From the IMG/VR virus record IMGVR_UViG_3300021077_000003, positions 1 to 30,984 of that record: a DNA stretch of 30,984 bases. One strand, 5' to 3'. Both the position numbers and the translations under genes were made by a program. The notes beneath the pieces were generated by a model. It ran no database searches. It was not told the DNA's origin and saw only the letters and a program-made list of their open reading frames with translations. Below, in pieces: positions 7,483 to 17,300 of this stretch (within the stretch, counting starts at the first letter, position 1; every line of letters starts with the position of its first letter). Origin of the DNA: a virus.

Positions 7483-9177
7483 TTAAGGAAGTTGTATTGC
7501 GCCTGTTTCTGCTTCTTCTGGAGGAGGTTGTTCTTTAGATCCTTCAGGTGTTTGTTCTTTTTCCGCACCAGTTTCTTCAGCATTAGATTCTTGGTTTTGC
7601 TGATTCATTTCTTGGTCTGGTGTAGGTTCTTCTTCTTCGGCATTATCTTCTGGTTCTTTATCTTCCTCTTTTTCTGCATTTTCGGAAAGTTCTTCAGCAA
7701 TTTGATTTCTCTTTTCTTGATATTCTTCTTCATTATCTCCCCAAATTTCTGTCATAACATATTTAACCGGGAAGAGACCGTTTGGATTATCTTTACTAGC
7801 AATTAGAGAAGATGCCATGTTAATTACTTCCAAGCGAGATTTTAAGTTTAGAAGTTTCTTTTGTTCAGCGAAGGCATTATCATTACAGAATTCTATATCA
7901 AAACAATGTTCTCTAGTAAATTTTGAATCTACTTGATTAGAAAGAACCAATTGTGTGCAGAGAAAATCTATGAAAATTTTCTTAAACATTCCTCTAAATC
8001 TTCTAATCATTTTTTCGAACTTTAATTCTTCTCTAGTGATTTCTCCTGGAGCAGTATTAGAAACTACTGAATTAAGATTATCCGCCCAGCGATTTTTAGG
8101 AATTTTTAGAGATGTATATAAAGCGGTTAAGAACATATTTACATCTTCTAGCTCACCAAGATTCATTCCTGATTGTAGAGTTGTTACATCTGTTCCTTGA
8201 CCTTCTCTTTTAATAAACCAGTAATCATCAGTAAGAGCTTGAAACATTTTTGTAGAGTCAACAGTGCCAGATTCAGAATTATAAGTATAGTTTTTTCTAT
8301 ATCTTGCAATCAAACCTTTCAAATATTCTTCAGCCTTTCCAGGAGGTAGTCTTCCAGCTTCTACGTTCCAAAGTCTTCTTTCAGGTGCTCTTACTAGTCG
8401 GTAAATAACCAAAGAGTCTTGAAGATTTTTATATTGATTCCAAGTTCTGATAGTTCCTTCTAAGTATCCTCTTACGTCTAAACGAGATTGAGAATAATTA
8501 TCCCAATGGACATAGCAAATTTGATTGGTTTCAAATGCAGTATCTTGATTTTGAGAATAAAGAGTAGACAAAGCAAATCTTTTTGTAGACTGAACGTATT
8601 TTTCTATAGTTGTTCCTTTATAAATTGGATATGTATTTACGGCGGGAAGAACTTTCATTCCTATAATTCTTGTGCCTTGGTCATTCATAACTTTTTCTAA
8701 AAACAATTCAGAATCTATTAACCACATTCGGAAAAGATTCCATCCACGCTGGTCAAATTTTATCACTTCATCTACAATATAATCAAAAACTTTTCTAATA
8801 TGTTTTTCATCTCTTGTTGGAAGATCTTTTTTAATAATTAGTTTTACATATTTACCATGTTCATCTGGAGTAATAGCTTCGTCACAAATGGTATCTAGAG
8901 CGTTAGAAATTTCTGGGAAAAAAGACATGTCTCTATATGTTGCGATTTTCTGAGCCTTTGATGCAAAAATTGATTTGAAGGCGGCTTGATTAGAAGTGAA
9001 CATCGCATTAGGACTAGAAGAATAAGACCCATAAAGATTTTGAGAAGCATCTATAAGCATAGACTCTTCTTGAGAAACGCCTTGAGAATTTCTTACAATA
9101 GCATCATCTGTATCTTGGTCAAACTTGTTTCTAGCTTTTAAGAAATTGTGACTAAATGGGTTTATGCCGATGTTCAT
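7483..9177 (-). CDS. 20: Portal vertex protein (gp20-like)
   Basis: This 564-aa protein matches the T4 gp20 portal family (524 aa in T4). Recognisable stretches are the helical EISNALDTICDEAI segment with the following KLIIKK strand (about 90-117), WNQYKNLQDSLVIYRLVRAP ending in ERR, and a C-terminal part of the clip/stem region with WADNLNSVVSNTAPGEITRE followed by KFEKMI. The dodecameric portal nucleates the prohead, and DNA enters and leaves through it. The last 65 or so residues are an acidic Glu/Gln/Pro-rich extension with no clear counterpart in T4, probably disordered. It follows the 173-aa gene by 11 nt and has an AAGGA site, so the two are probably co-transcribed. Confidence 0.96.
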   Translation of the reverse strand: MNIGINPFSHNFLKARNKFDQDTDDAIVRNSQGVSQEESMLIDASQNLYGSYSSSPNAMFTSNQAAFKSIFASKAQKIATYRDMSFFPEISNALDTICDEAITPDEHGKYVKLIIKKDLPTRDEKHIRKVFDYIVDEVIKFDQRGWNLFRMWLIDSELFLEKVMNDQGTRIIGMKVLPAVNTYPIYKGTTIEKYVQSTKRFALSTLYSQNQDTAFETNQICYVHWDNYSQSRLDVRGYLEGTIRTWNQYKNLQDSLVIYRLVRAPERRLWNVEAGRLPPGKAEEYLKGLIARYRKNYTYNSESGTVDSTKMFQALTDDYWFIKREGQGTDVTTLQSGMNLGELEDVNMFLTALYTSLKIPKNRWADNLNSVVSNTAPGEITREELKFEKMIRRFRGMFKKIFIDFLCTQLVLSNQVDSKFTREHCFDIEFCNDNAFAEQKKLLNLKSRLEVINMASSLIASKDNPNGLFPVKYVMTEIWGDNEEEYQEKRNQIAEELSENAEKEEDKEPEDNAEEEEPTPDQEMNQQNQESNAEETGAEKEQTPEGSKEQPPPEEAETGAIQLP

Positions 9178-9188
9178 GAAAATCCTTA

Positions 9189-9710
9189 TTATTTCAAGTC
9201 ATTAAGATTTGATTCTTCCAACTTCAAATATTTAGCAACCATAGATATAGAGGAATTGATTATTTTATCACTTTCGTCAAATTTTTCCGAAAAATAATTC
9301 AAATTTTCTGAAAGCAATTCGTCTAAAGTCTTAACCTGTGTCAAATCTTCATCTATTGTTTTCTTAATCTTTTTTAATTTTTTTCCTAACTTACTATCTT
9401 CTACAGACATCGGACTAATTGGTTGTCTAGAAAATGTGGCGGCTTTAGGAGCAAACACATAATTTCCCATAGTTGATGTAGTCGTTTGAGGATCAGCAAC
9501 GGGAGCCATAGGAACATCTTTCTGCTCTTCTTTTTTAATATCTAATAGATTTTTAAGACATCCTACAACTAAAGGGTAAAATCTTTCCGACTTTTCATCT
9601 ATATCATATTCTTTCTTTACAATTTTTTCACATTTTTTCCAAAGATTTTCTACAGTCTTAGGTTTCTTCCCAGATTGTTTTGCAAGCGATTTCATTAGTC
9701 CTGTAGGCAT
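9189..9710 (-). CDS. Small structural-type protein of unknown function
   Basis: A 173-aa protein. The N-terminal 55 residues (KSLAKQSGKKPKTVENLWKK through VVGCLKNLL) form a compact helical domain of a type I recall in various phage head and packaging proteins, but I cannot name a family with confidence. The middle is Pro/Thr-rich and likely flexible (about 65-105), and the C-terminus is helical and charged. It sits directly upstream of the portal gene in the same late transcription unit, which suggests a head or connector role. The start has a GAGGG site and a GATAAATA promoter. Confidence 0.7.
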   Translation of the reverse strand: MPTGLMKSLAKQSGKKPKTVENLWKKCEKIVKKEYDIDEKSERFYPLVVGCLKNLLDIKKEEQKDVPMAPVADPQTTTSTMGNYVFAPKAATFSRQPISPMSVEDSKLGKKLKKIKKTIDEDLTQVKTLDELLSENLNYFSEKFDESDKIINSSISMVAKYLKLEESNLNDLK

Positions 9711-9731
9711 TTGGCAAACCCTCTTTCGAAG

Positions 9732-9739
9732 TATTTATC
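9732..9739 (-). promoter_or_regulatory. Late-type promoter GATAAATA upstream of the 173-aa gene and gp20
   Basis: GATAAATA on the minus strand lies 21 nt before the start codon, with GAGGG between. It lies in the short gap after the upstream 128-aa gene and would drive both the 173-aa gene and the portal. Confidence 0.65.
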
Positions 9740-10126
9740 TTAAGAGTTTTTAGCAATTATAGAAATATTTGCTCCAGATAATGTTCCAGAGACAGTTAGA
9801 TCCGCTGCAAAAGAATTAACACCAAATGCGTTTATAATAACTATGCTATCTACATTAGAATTATTTGATATAGAACCTGATGATATGTTCGATAATGTAG
9901 AATTTACACCAGAATATATATTAAAAGAAGCAGTATATGAAGTAGAAGACGTTCCCGAAGTTCCACTTACGAGAAATGCTACTAAGTTTGGAACTACATA
10001 TTGAAATGTTTGTAAACTTGCGGAGGTTGCAGACGAAGTAGAAGATGTTGCGGCACTAACAAGATATAAAGTTTGGTATGTTATGTTGTTTATGGAATTT
10101 GTGGAGACGACTTGTATTTTATTCAT
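9740..10126 (-). CDS. Small Ser/Thr-rich beta-type virion protein
   Basis: A 128-aa protein rich in Ser, Thr, Asn and Val with no charged segments beyond the ends and no signal peptide. It contains VSGTSGTSSTSYTASF and a C-terminal DLTVSGTLSGANISIIAKNS strand-rich stretch. It is translationally coupled to the 1412-aa fibre gene: the upstream TAA and this ATG share one base. The composition and coupling suggest a fibre-associated tip, cap or chaperone-like partner, but the family was not recognised. Confidence 0.65.
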   Translation of the reverse strand: MNKIQVVSTNSINNITYQTLYLVSAATSSTSSATSASLQTFQYVVPNLVAFLVSGTSGTSSTSYTASFNIYSGVNSTLSNISSGSISNNSNVDSIVIINAFGVNSFAADLTVSGTLSGANISIIAKNS

Positions 10127-13100
10127 TAGGAAATTGCCGCCTTGGAAACCATGAATTTTATTGCTATAGCTTCTGATAATGACGCATTCGTATTATTTCT
10201 AATGAATATTGTTGCTGAACCATTTGCAGGAGTCACAGCGAAACCATATGCACCTAAAGTTCCAGCAGATGTGTGATTTATATTTACAAAGTCATTTGCG
10301 CCTATAAACGAATTCGTAAGAACAAAGTTTACTGTAGTTGCAGAAGCTAATGCAGCACTACTCATTATAATATTTCCGGTTAGCTTATTCAAAGTAACGC
10401 CAGTCGTCTTATTAGTTGCTTGAACAATTTGACCACCAGAACCAATAGCATAACCTATTCCCGAGGAACCATAAACAGGTCCTAAAAATGTCGCGGTTTT
10501 GTTCGCAGAAATTGTTAATAAATCATTTGTTCCATAAACTCCAAATGTTATAAAATTATTTGAAGAACCATTTCCTTGATAACAAAAACCAAAGTTCGCA
10601 GCATTATTTGTAGCTTCCTGTAAACCAAAATCGAAATTAAATCGATTACCAACAGTGGCGGACATTCCAGTATTCAAAGCAATAATAGGATGTATAACCC
10701 CACCAGTAGCAGACATGTTTATTGTTAATGGAGAATCTAACACAGACGTTAATGTTTGAGAATTCGCCGAAATATTTGTAGCAGAAATACCAGAAGATGT
10801 TATATTCACTATTATATTTTGGGCAGACGTAGAGTTTACGAAAAAGTTTATCGAGTTTCCAGATGTTGCGGAGTTTCCTATAGATCCAATAGATAAATTG
10901 CTTCCTTGTGTATAAATATATCCATCATTCGGACCATTTACATACCAATTATTAGCAGATTGTAAATATTTTGAACCATTTATTCCAAAATCTATATAAA
11001 AATTGGAATCTGTTCCTACATTAGACGTAGCAACAAAATCAGTAGATGCCGACGTTCCCGACGATTGATTCTGAGAAATTACTTGAAAATATGAATTAAC
11101 ATTGCCATCGGTCTCTACAGGACTTCCAGGAAAAGATCTAAAAGATGCACTAGATACAAGTATATTGACATTTTGTGTTATAATATTATTAAAAATCCCA
11201 GATGTCGAAATTATGGTTCCCGAAGAAAATATATTTCCGGGACTAGACAACGCACCGCCAGATAAAGGAAAATACGATAAAGAAGGTATATCAGAACTTG
11301 TTAAATTTGCCCCAGAAACGACACGACCTTTAGAATCAATATTTACTTTAGTATATGTTCCACCTGAAGTTATATCTATTAAAGAAAATGTAACTAAAGA
11401 ATCTTTAGAACCATTCGAATAATATGAACTATATACATCATTATTATTATACTTTATATCAGACCAATATAATAATGTAGATGTTACTTGTGTTGTAACT
11501 CCAGTATCTGGATTTATAGAATATAAATACCCGGTGGCATAACTACCAGTCAACGCAAATGCATATAACAATTTAGTAAACGGATTGTATGAAATTCCCA
11601 TCCAATATCTTTGAGTATCTGTAGTTATTTGTGTAGTAATTCCATTTGTTGGATTTATAGAATATATATAACCATATGTTGTTGTCACATATATAAGATT
11701 TTTAGTCTGAACATATACACCATTAAACCATTGCTGACTATTTGTATTTAATTGTGTTGTTGTTCCATTTATCGGGTCTATAGTATATACATAATCGCCC
11801 CAACCAAACCCATACAACAATCCAGTCAATGGTAAATACATTAACCCATTCCAGTTTCCTACAGCACTAGTTATTTGTGTTAAAATTCCACTATCAACAT
11901 TTAATGAATATATATATCCTCCATATTCATTAACATATAATAAAGGATTATTTGGAATATATGTAATACCAGACCAACCGGCAGATGTTGTTGTTATTTG
12001 TTTAGTAACTCCTGTAAATGGATTATGTGAATATATAGCATCTCCATACGTAAGCGCATATAACATTCCGGTATCAGGACGAAAGCATATCTGTGTCCAA
12101 TCTTTTGTTAGTGTCGATATTTTAGTTGCAGAAAAGGTTATAGGATCTATGGTAAAAAATACCGCTTCATTTCCGGTTTCTTGCGTCGTCGTTGCATAAA
12201 ATATTCCATTTGAATTTGTTCGTATATAATTCGTTAACTGATTTGCAGAAAGACTTTGCAAAGCTGTTCCCGAAATATTTCCGAAATGTGTTCCAGAAAT
12301 ATTAGTTGCCGATACGAATGGAGAAACCAAACCACCAGTCATAATATCACCAGAAACTGTTACATATCTATTGACTAAAAGTTGCCCCCCTTCGAAAAAA
12401 TTGGTTGCAGAAATACTTGTTCCAGAAACTATACCAAAATTTTGGGTTCCTGAGAATGTTTGAGATGCGTCTGTCCTTGCTAATGTTGCATTTGTCGTAG
12501 GTAGAGTGTATGTGATGCCGTCTGTTCCATTAACTATTATAGAATTGTTAATTGTTGCGATTTTACCAGAAGCAGTTTGGACAGAGTTTGTAGCCCAGCC
12601 CCAATTGCCGGTGGACGCCGAATTAAGCCATGATATAAAATACACTATCGCAAATTGACCAATAGTTGTCAATGTAGCACCACCAGAATCTTTTATTGTA
12701 GTGACTTGTCCAGATGATCCATTATTAACAATCATATATTGCTGACCAGATAAAATAGTAGTTTCGTCTGGAAGAGTTATTGTAGCATTATTTGTATTAA
12801 CCGAAATAGCATATGGAGAAGCTGAAGTTAGTGTTAATGTGGTGGTAGCAAGTTGTAAAGATCCATACGCCAAACCATTTGAAAAAACATTTCTAGAAAC
12901 TATGATATTACCGGAAACACTTCCACCAGATAATGGAAGATATGCTCCGGAAACCGATCCACCACCAGACCCACCATTTGCCGAAAGATACAGTAATTGG
13001 TTCTGAACGTTTGCCGAAAGTCCATAAAAATATGTATAGAGAGTAGAGGATGTGGGCAAATAAGATAGCGCAGGAATATCGCCGCTAGTTAATGTAGCTC

Positions 13101-14364
13101 CGGAAACAACTCTTCCATATATATCTGTCGTCACTTTAGTAAATGTTCCTGACGTTCCAAAAGTATTCAAATCTACATTTATATATCCGGCAGTAGTAAC
13201 CGGAGACCCAGTTATCGTTAATGTGGTCGATGTAATTCCAACGGAGGACACACCGACTCCAGTATATATTATCCCGGAATTAGAGGATGCTTGAGAAACA
13301 GTCATTTCGTTTACTGTTACTTTATTGTTTGTAGCAGCATTAGACCACTGGACAGAAATATTCAAAGAGTTTTGAATAGTTGTATTTACAGTTGCAGATT
13401 CATTCAAATTTATTAAAGTAAATGTAGAAGAATCATAAAATTTCATTGTCCCGACTAAAATAACAGTTGCGGATGTTCCGGCAGATGTTTGTGGTTCTAA
13501 TTTAGCATCTATTTCCCAATTGTATAAAGTATTGATTATGGAATTTGAAATATCGTTTCCAGAAACACCAAAAGAAACCAAAGTATTAAACCCATCCACA
13601 AATGTCCATGTTAATGTGTTTGCTAAATTCGCCCAAGATATGTTTCCACTACCTTTAATATATATTACATTTCCGGGAGATTGTGTTAATACACTAAACG
13701 AAGGCATTCCTGGAAGTATAGACGTTAATGTGACAGAAGAAGAAATAATTTGCGGAGTTGTTATAGAATAATAAGTGGATGCAGGATAAAATACGGACGA
13801 TATAGTTGATGCAGAAATTACTCTACCATAAGAGTCTAAAGATATTACAGGGATATTATTTACAGAACCATATGAGCCAGCAGAAACCCCGGTAGCAGAT
13901 AAATTAACAGAAATGTTTCCGGACGTTGTGACAGGACTTAATCCAACGGCTAGTGTAGTAGAAGATATACCAACCGAAGAAACTGATCCACCTGCCCCTC
14001 CTCCGGGAAATTGAATTGATACACTTGATGCAGAAATAATTCTCCCCTTAGAATCTACTTGAAATTGAGAAACGGAAGTATTTGTTCCATAAATTCCAGG
14101 AGTTGCACCAGTGGCAGAAAGGACGGAATTTAATATAACAGCGGATGTTCCATTGAAAGAAATGGGGGAGGCGGATATATCACCAACTATAGAAAATGGT
14201 TGCGTGTTTAATAATTGAACCGAATTGGAGGCGGTGCCAGAAAGATTTCCGAAATGTGTTCCTGAAACTGTCTGAAAAAACGCATTACCAGCAGAGGATA
14301 TGGTTGCAGATATTACCCCTATATTAAAATTACCATCTACTTCTAAATTACTTACAATTTTCAT
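10126..14364 (-). CDS. Large fibre protein with predicted beta-propeller domain
   Basis: A 1412-aa fibre protein. Residues 1-200 and 370-470 contain the repeats seen in the 2001-aa neighbour (QFQVDSKGRIISAS, GTHFGNLSGT, TTSGNISVNLSATG). About residues 500-600 form a separate beta-type module. About 710-1000 hold six to seven units of about 41 aa ending in LLYA..GYIYSINP.TG followed by TTQITT and a W-x-G-I-x-Y motif, the pattern of a beta-propeller. The last 100 residues (GGQIVQATNKTTGVTLNKLT and following) are a C-terminal domain common at the end of phage fibres and receptor-binding proteins. It follows the 2001-aa gene by 9 nt with GGAGA upstream. It is probably a long tail or side fibre with host-binding function (inference). 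Confidence 0.85.
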   Translation of the reverse strand: MKIVSNLEVDGNFNIGVISATISSAGNAFFQTVSGTHFGNLSGTASNSVQLLNTQPFSIVGDISASPISFNGTSAVILNSVLSATGATPGIYGTNTSVSQFQVDSKGRIISASSVSIQFPGGGAGGSVSSVGISSTTLAVGLSPVTTSGNISVNLSATGVSAGSYGSVNNIPVISLDSYGRVISASTISSVFYPASTYYSITTPQIISSSVTLTSILPGMPSFSVLTQSPGNVIYIKGSGNISWANLANTLTWTFVDGFNTLVSFGVSGNDISNSIINTLYNWEIDAKLEPQTSAGTSATVILVGTMKFYDSSTFTLINLNESATVNTTIQNSLNISVQWSNAATNNKVTVNEMTVSQASSNSGIIYTGVGVSSVGITSTTLTITGSPVTTAGYINVDLNTFGTSGTFTKVTTDIYGRVVSGATLTSGDIPALSYLPTSSTLYTYFYGLSANVQNQLLYLSANGGSGGGSVSGAYLPLSGGSVSGNIIVSRNVFSNGLAYGSLQLATTTLTLTSASPYAISVNTNNATITLPDETTILSGQQYMIVNNGSSGQVTTIKDSGGATLTTIGQFAIVYFISWLNSASTGNWGWATNSVQTASGKIATINNSIIVNGTDGITYTLPTTNATLARTDASQTFSGTQNFGIVSGTSISATNFFEGGQLLVNRYVTVSGDIMTGGLVSPFVSATNISGTHFGNISGTALQSLSANQLTNYIRTNSNGIFYATTTQETGNEAVFFTIDPITFSATKISTLTKDWTQICFRPDTGMLYALTYGDAIYSHNPFTGVTKQITTTSAGWSGITYIPNNPLLYVNEYGGYIYSLNVDSGILTQITSAVGNWNGLMYLPLTGLLYGFGWGDYVYTIDPINGTTTQLNTNSQQWFNGVYVQTKNLIYVTTTYGYIYSINPTNGITTQITTDTQRYWMGISYNPFTKLLYAFALTGSYATGYLYSINPDTGVTTQVTSTLLYWSDIKYNNNDVYSSYYSNGSKDSLVTFSLIDITSGGTYTKVNIDSKGRVVSGANLTSSDIPSLSYFPLSGGALSSPGNIFSSGTIISTSGIFNNIITQNVNILVSSASFRSFPGSPVETDGNVNSYFQVISQNQSSGTSASTDFVATSNVGTDSNFYIDFGINGSKYLQSANNWYVNGPNDGYIYTQGSNLSIGSIGNSATSGNSINFFVNSTSAQNIIVNITSSGISATNISANSQTLTSVLDSPLTINMSATGGVIHPIIALNTGMSATVGNRFNFDFGLQEATNNAANFGFCYQGNGSSNNFITFGVYGTNDLLTISANKTATFLGPVYGSSGIGYAIGSGGQIVQATNKTTGVTLNKLTGNIIMSSAALASATTVNFVLTNSFIGANDFVNINHTSAGTLGAYGFAVTPANGSATIFIRNNTNASLSEAIAIKFMVSKAAIS
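12281..12392 (-). repeat. Module shared by both fibre genes (copy 1)
   Basis: These 112 bp match 15377-15488 without gaps, with about nine mismatches by eye. They encode VNRYVTVSGDIMTGGLVSPF and the following ATNISGTHFG in both proteins. A recent copy or gene conversion between the two fibre genes explains this. Confidence 0.85.
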
Positions 14365-14373
14365 AAATCTCCA

Positions 14374-17300
14374 TTAAGACTGAACAATAATGTTTGAATT
14401 AAATTGATTACCATTAACGATATTTATGACCACAACATTATTGGTAGATAAATTGTATTTAACATCTGGAAGTATTTCCACATTATTTGTAAAGTCAAAC
14501 ATAAAAACATTAACATACCGATAATTGAGATTGTGTGTAGCAGACAACAAATAAGACGTTGCTGAAATTATAGCTGATGTCGTATATGTTTTATGGTCAG
14601 TTAATCCAGTATTTGCAAAAAGTTTTCCTTGAGAATCAATTTGTATGTATCCACTAGTTGATGCTGTAGTTGTTATTGGAGGCGTTAAATATAAAAGACC
14701 GGCGAATATAGTTGTTCCAGAAATGTTTAGATTTCCAGGAGTAGATAAAGTTCCACCGCTTAATGGAAGATAAAGACTTAATCCAGATAAAGAAGGTATT
14801 GCCGAAATTTGAACATACTTATTATTAAATAAAGTATCCGAACTTGTGATTCCATATCCGGAAAGTGTTGTAGGTGTTCCAGAAATTTGAGACCATGGTA
14901 AAGTCCCAATCGCCGAAATATATGGAAGACTAGGAATATCACCGCTAGTTAAAGTAGTTCCTGAGATAACTCTTCCGAAAGGGTCTGTAGAAATTTTCGG
15001 AAATGTTCCAGATGTTCCAAACGGAGAAAGGTTTACTAGAATATTTCCTGAAGTTGTTATAGGAGTATTCGAAATTGTTAATGTGGTGGAGGCAATACCG
15101 ACACTTGAAACACTTCCTCCTCCAGAACCACCAGGAAATTGAATAGCCACATTAGATGCGGATATTATCCTTCCTTTAGCATCGACTTGAAATTGAGAAA
15201 CCGAAATGTTGTTTCCATAGATTCCTGAAGAAACTCCGGTAGCAGAAAGAACAGAAACTAAAGAAACTCCACCTGTGCCATTGAAAGAAATATTCGCCGA
15301 TGAAACATCACCGACGATATTAAAGTTCTGAGAGATAGTTAATTGATTAGCTTGATTCGCCGTTCCAGAAAGGTTTCCGAAATGTGTTCCTGAAATATTA
15401 GTTGCCGATACGAATGGAGAGACCAATCCACCAGTCATAATATCACCAGAAACGGTTACATATCTATTAACTAGAAGCTGTCCGCCTTCATAAAAATTGC
15501 TTGCGGAAATGTTCGGAACAGATATGCTTCCAGTTAATGCCCCACCAGATAATGGAAGATATGCCGAGGTAAATCCGAATAATGCGGAGGATGCTAATTT
15601 ATTTGCATCTAAATTTTGTAATGCTGTTTGAACATTTGTTGCCGTAATACTTCCACTCGGAGTAAAATTTATTTGAGTTGCCGAATAGTCTCCAGAAACC
15701 GGAAATACGGAACCATTTCTACCATTCCAAGTATAGATTGAGTCGGTGTTATCTATTTTGTCCCAAGTAATCCCATTAGAGACTATCCAATCCCCAACCT
15801 GAAAATATGGAAGACCAGCAAAAGAATCAGCCGAAATTATAATAGATGTGGCAGAACTAAAACCACCAGTTGGAATAGAACTTCCTGAAATTTGTGTTAT
15901 ATAATACCCACCAGATACAGCAGACGCAGCCGGTAAAGTGGTTCCAGAAGAAGCGTTCCAAGTTCCTAAATAATGAACTTGACCAAATAGTGAAGATGGT
16001 AAAAATGATGTAGGAACTTTTGCTGTAGAATCTAAAGGAGCTACGCCATTAGCTGTTCCTGAAAGTGTGGTAGAAATATACAGAGTAGACAAAGAAGGTA
16101 TATCAGAAACGATTAAAGTAGCTCCTGATATTACCCTACCAAAAGTATCTGATTGAATCTTTGTATATACTCCACTGGTTCCAACGGGCGAAAGATTTAC
16201 CGAAATATTTCCAGAAGTTGTAACCGGAGTTAATCCAATTGTTAAAGTGGTTGACGAAATACCTACAGAAGAAACCGAACCATAATTTAATGACGGAATA
16301 ACAGACAAATATGGAAGAACCGGAATATCTCCAGAAGTTAAAGTAGTCCCGGAAATAACGCGGCCTTTCGAATCCGTTTGAACTTTAGTATATATGCCAG
16401 ATGTCCCAACCGCAGAAAGTGTTGAAGAAAGTATTACGGATCCAGTTCCATTAAAAGAAATATTTGAAGCTACTATATCACCGACTATTCCAAAATTTTG
16501 AGAATTTAATAATTGGTTTGCAGTAAGACTTTGTAAAGATACTCCAGAAAGATTTCCGAAATGTGTTCCAGAAATATTAGTTGCCGATATGTTAGTTCCT
16601 GTTAATGGTCCAGTTAATGTTCCACCGCTTAAAGGAAGATACAAAGAAATGTTGGGAAGGGTCGAAATCTGAGCATATTTGTTATTAAATAAAGCGTCGG
16701 CGGAAACTATCCCATATCCGGAAAGTGTTGTAGGTGTTCCGGAAATTTGAGACCACGGAAGAGTTCCTATAGCAGAAAGATATGGGAGAACCGGAATATC
16801 TCCAGAAGTTAAAGTAGTTCCTGAAATAACTCTTCCATAAGGATCAGAAGAAATCTTTGTATATGTTCCAGATGTTCCAAATAAAGAAAGATTTACAGAA
16901 ATATTTCCGGAAGTTGTTATAGGAGAGCCACCGACAGATAATGTGGTTGAAGCAACACCTACAGACGAAACGGAACCACCACCAGAACCTCCAGGGAATT
17001 GAATAGCCACATTAGATGCAGAAATTATTCTTCCTTTAGAATCTACTTGAAATTGTGAAACTGTAATATTATTTCCATATATTCCGGAAATTACACCAGT
17101 TGCAGATAATACGGAATTTAGTGTTACTGAAGATGTTCCGTTGAAGGAAATATTTGCGGCGGATACATCTCCGACAATGTTAAAATTCTGAGAGATTGTT
17201 AACTGATTTGATTGGTTCGCTGTTCCAGAAAGATTTCCGAAATGTGTTCCAGAAATATTATTGGCAGATATGTTGGTTCCTGTTAATGGTCCAGTTAATG

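Noticed and set aside
7492-7806. 104-codon plus-strand frame opposite the portal C-terminus
   Set aside because: Phe-rich composition is the complement of the Glu/Gln-rich portal tail; no ribosome site or independent support.
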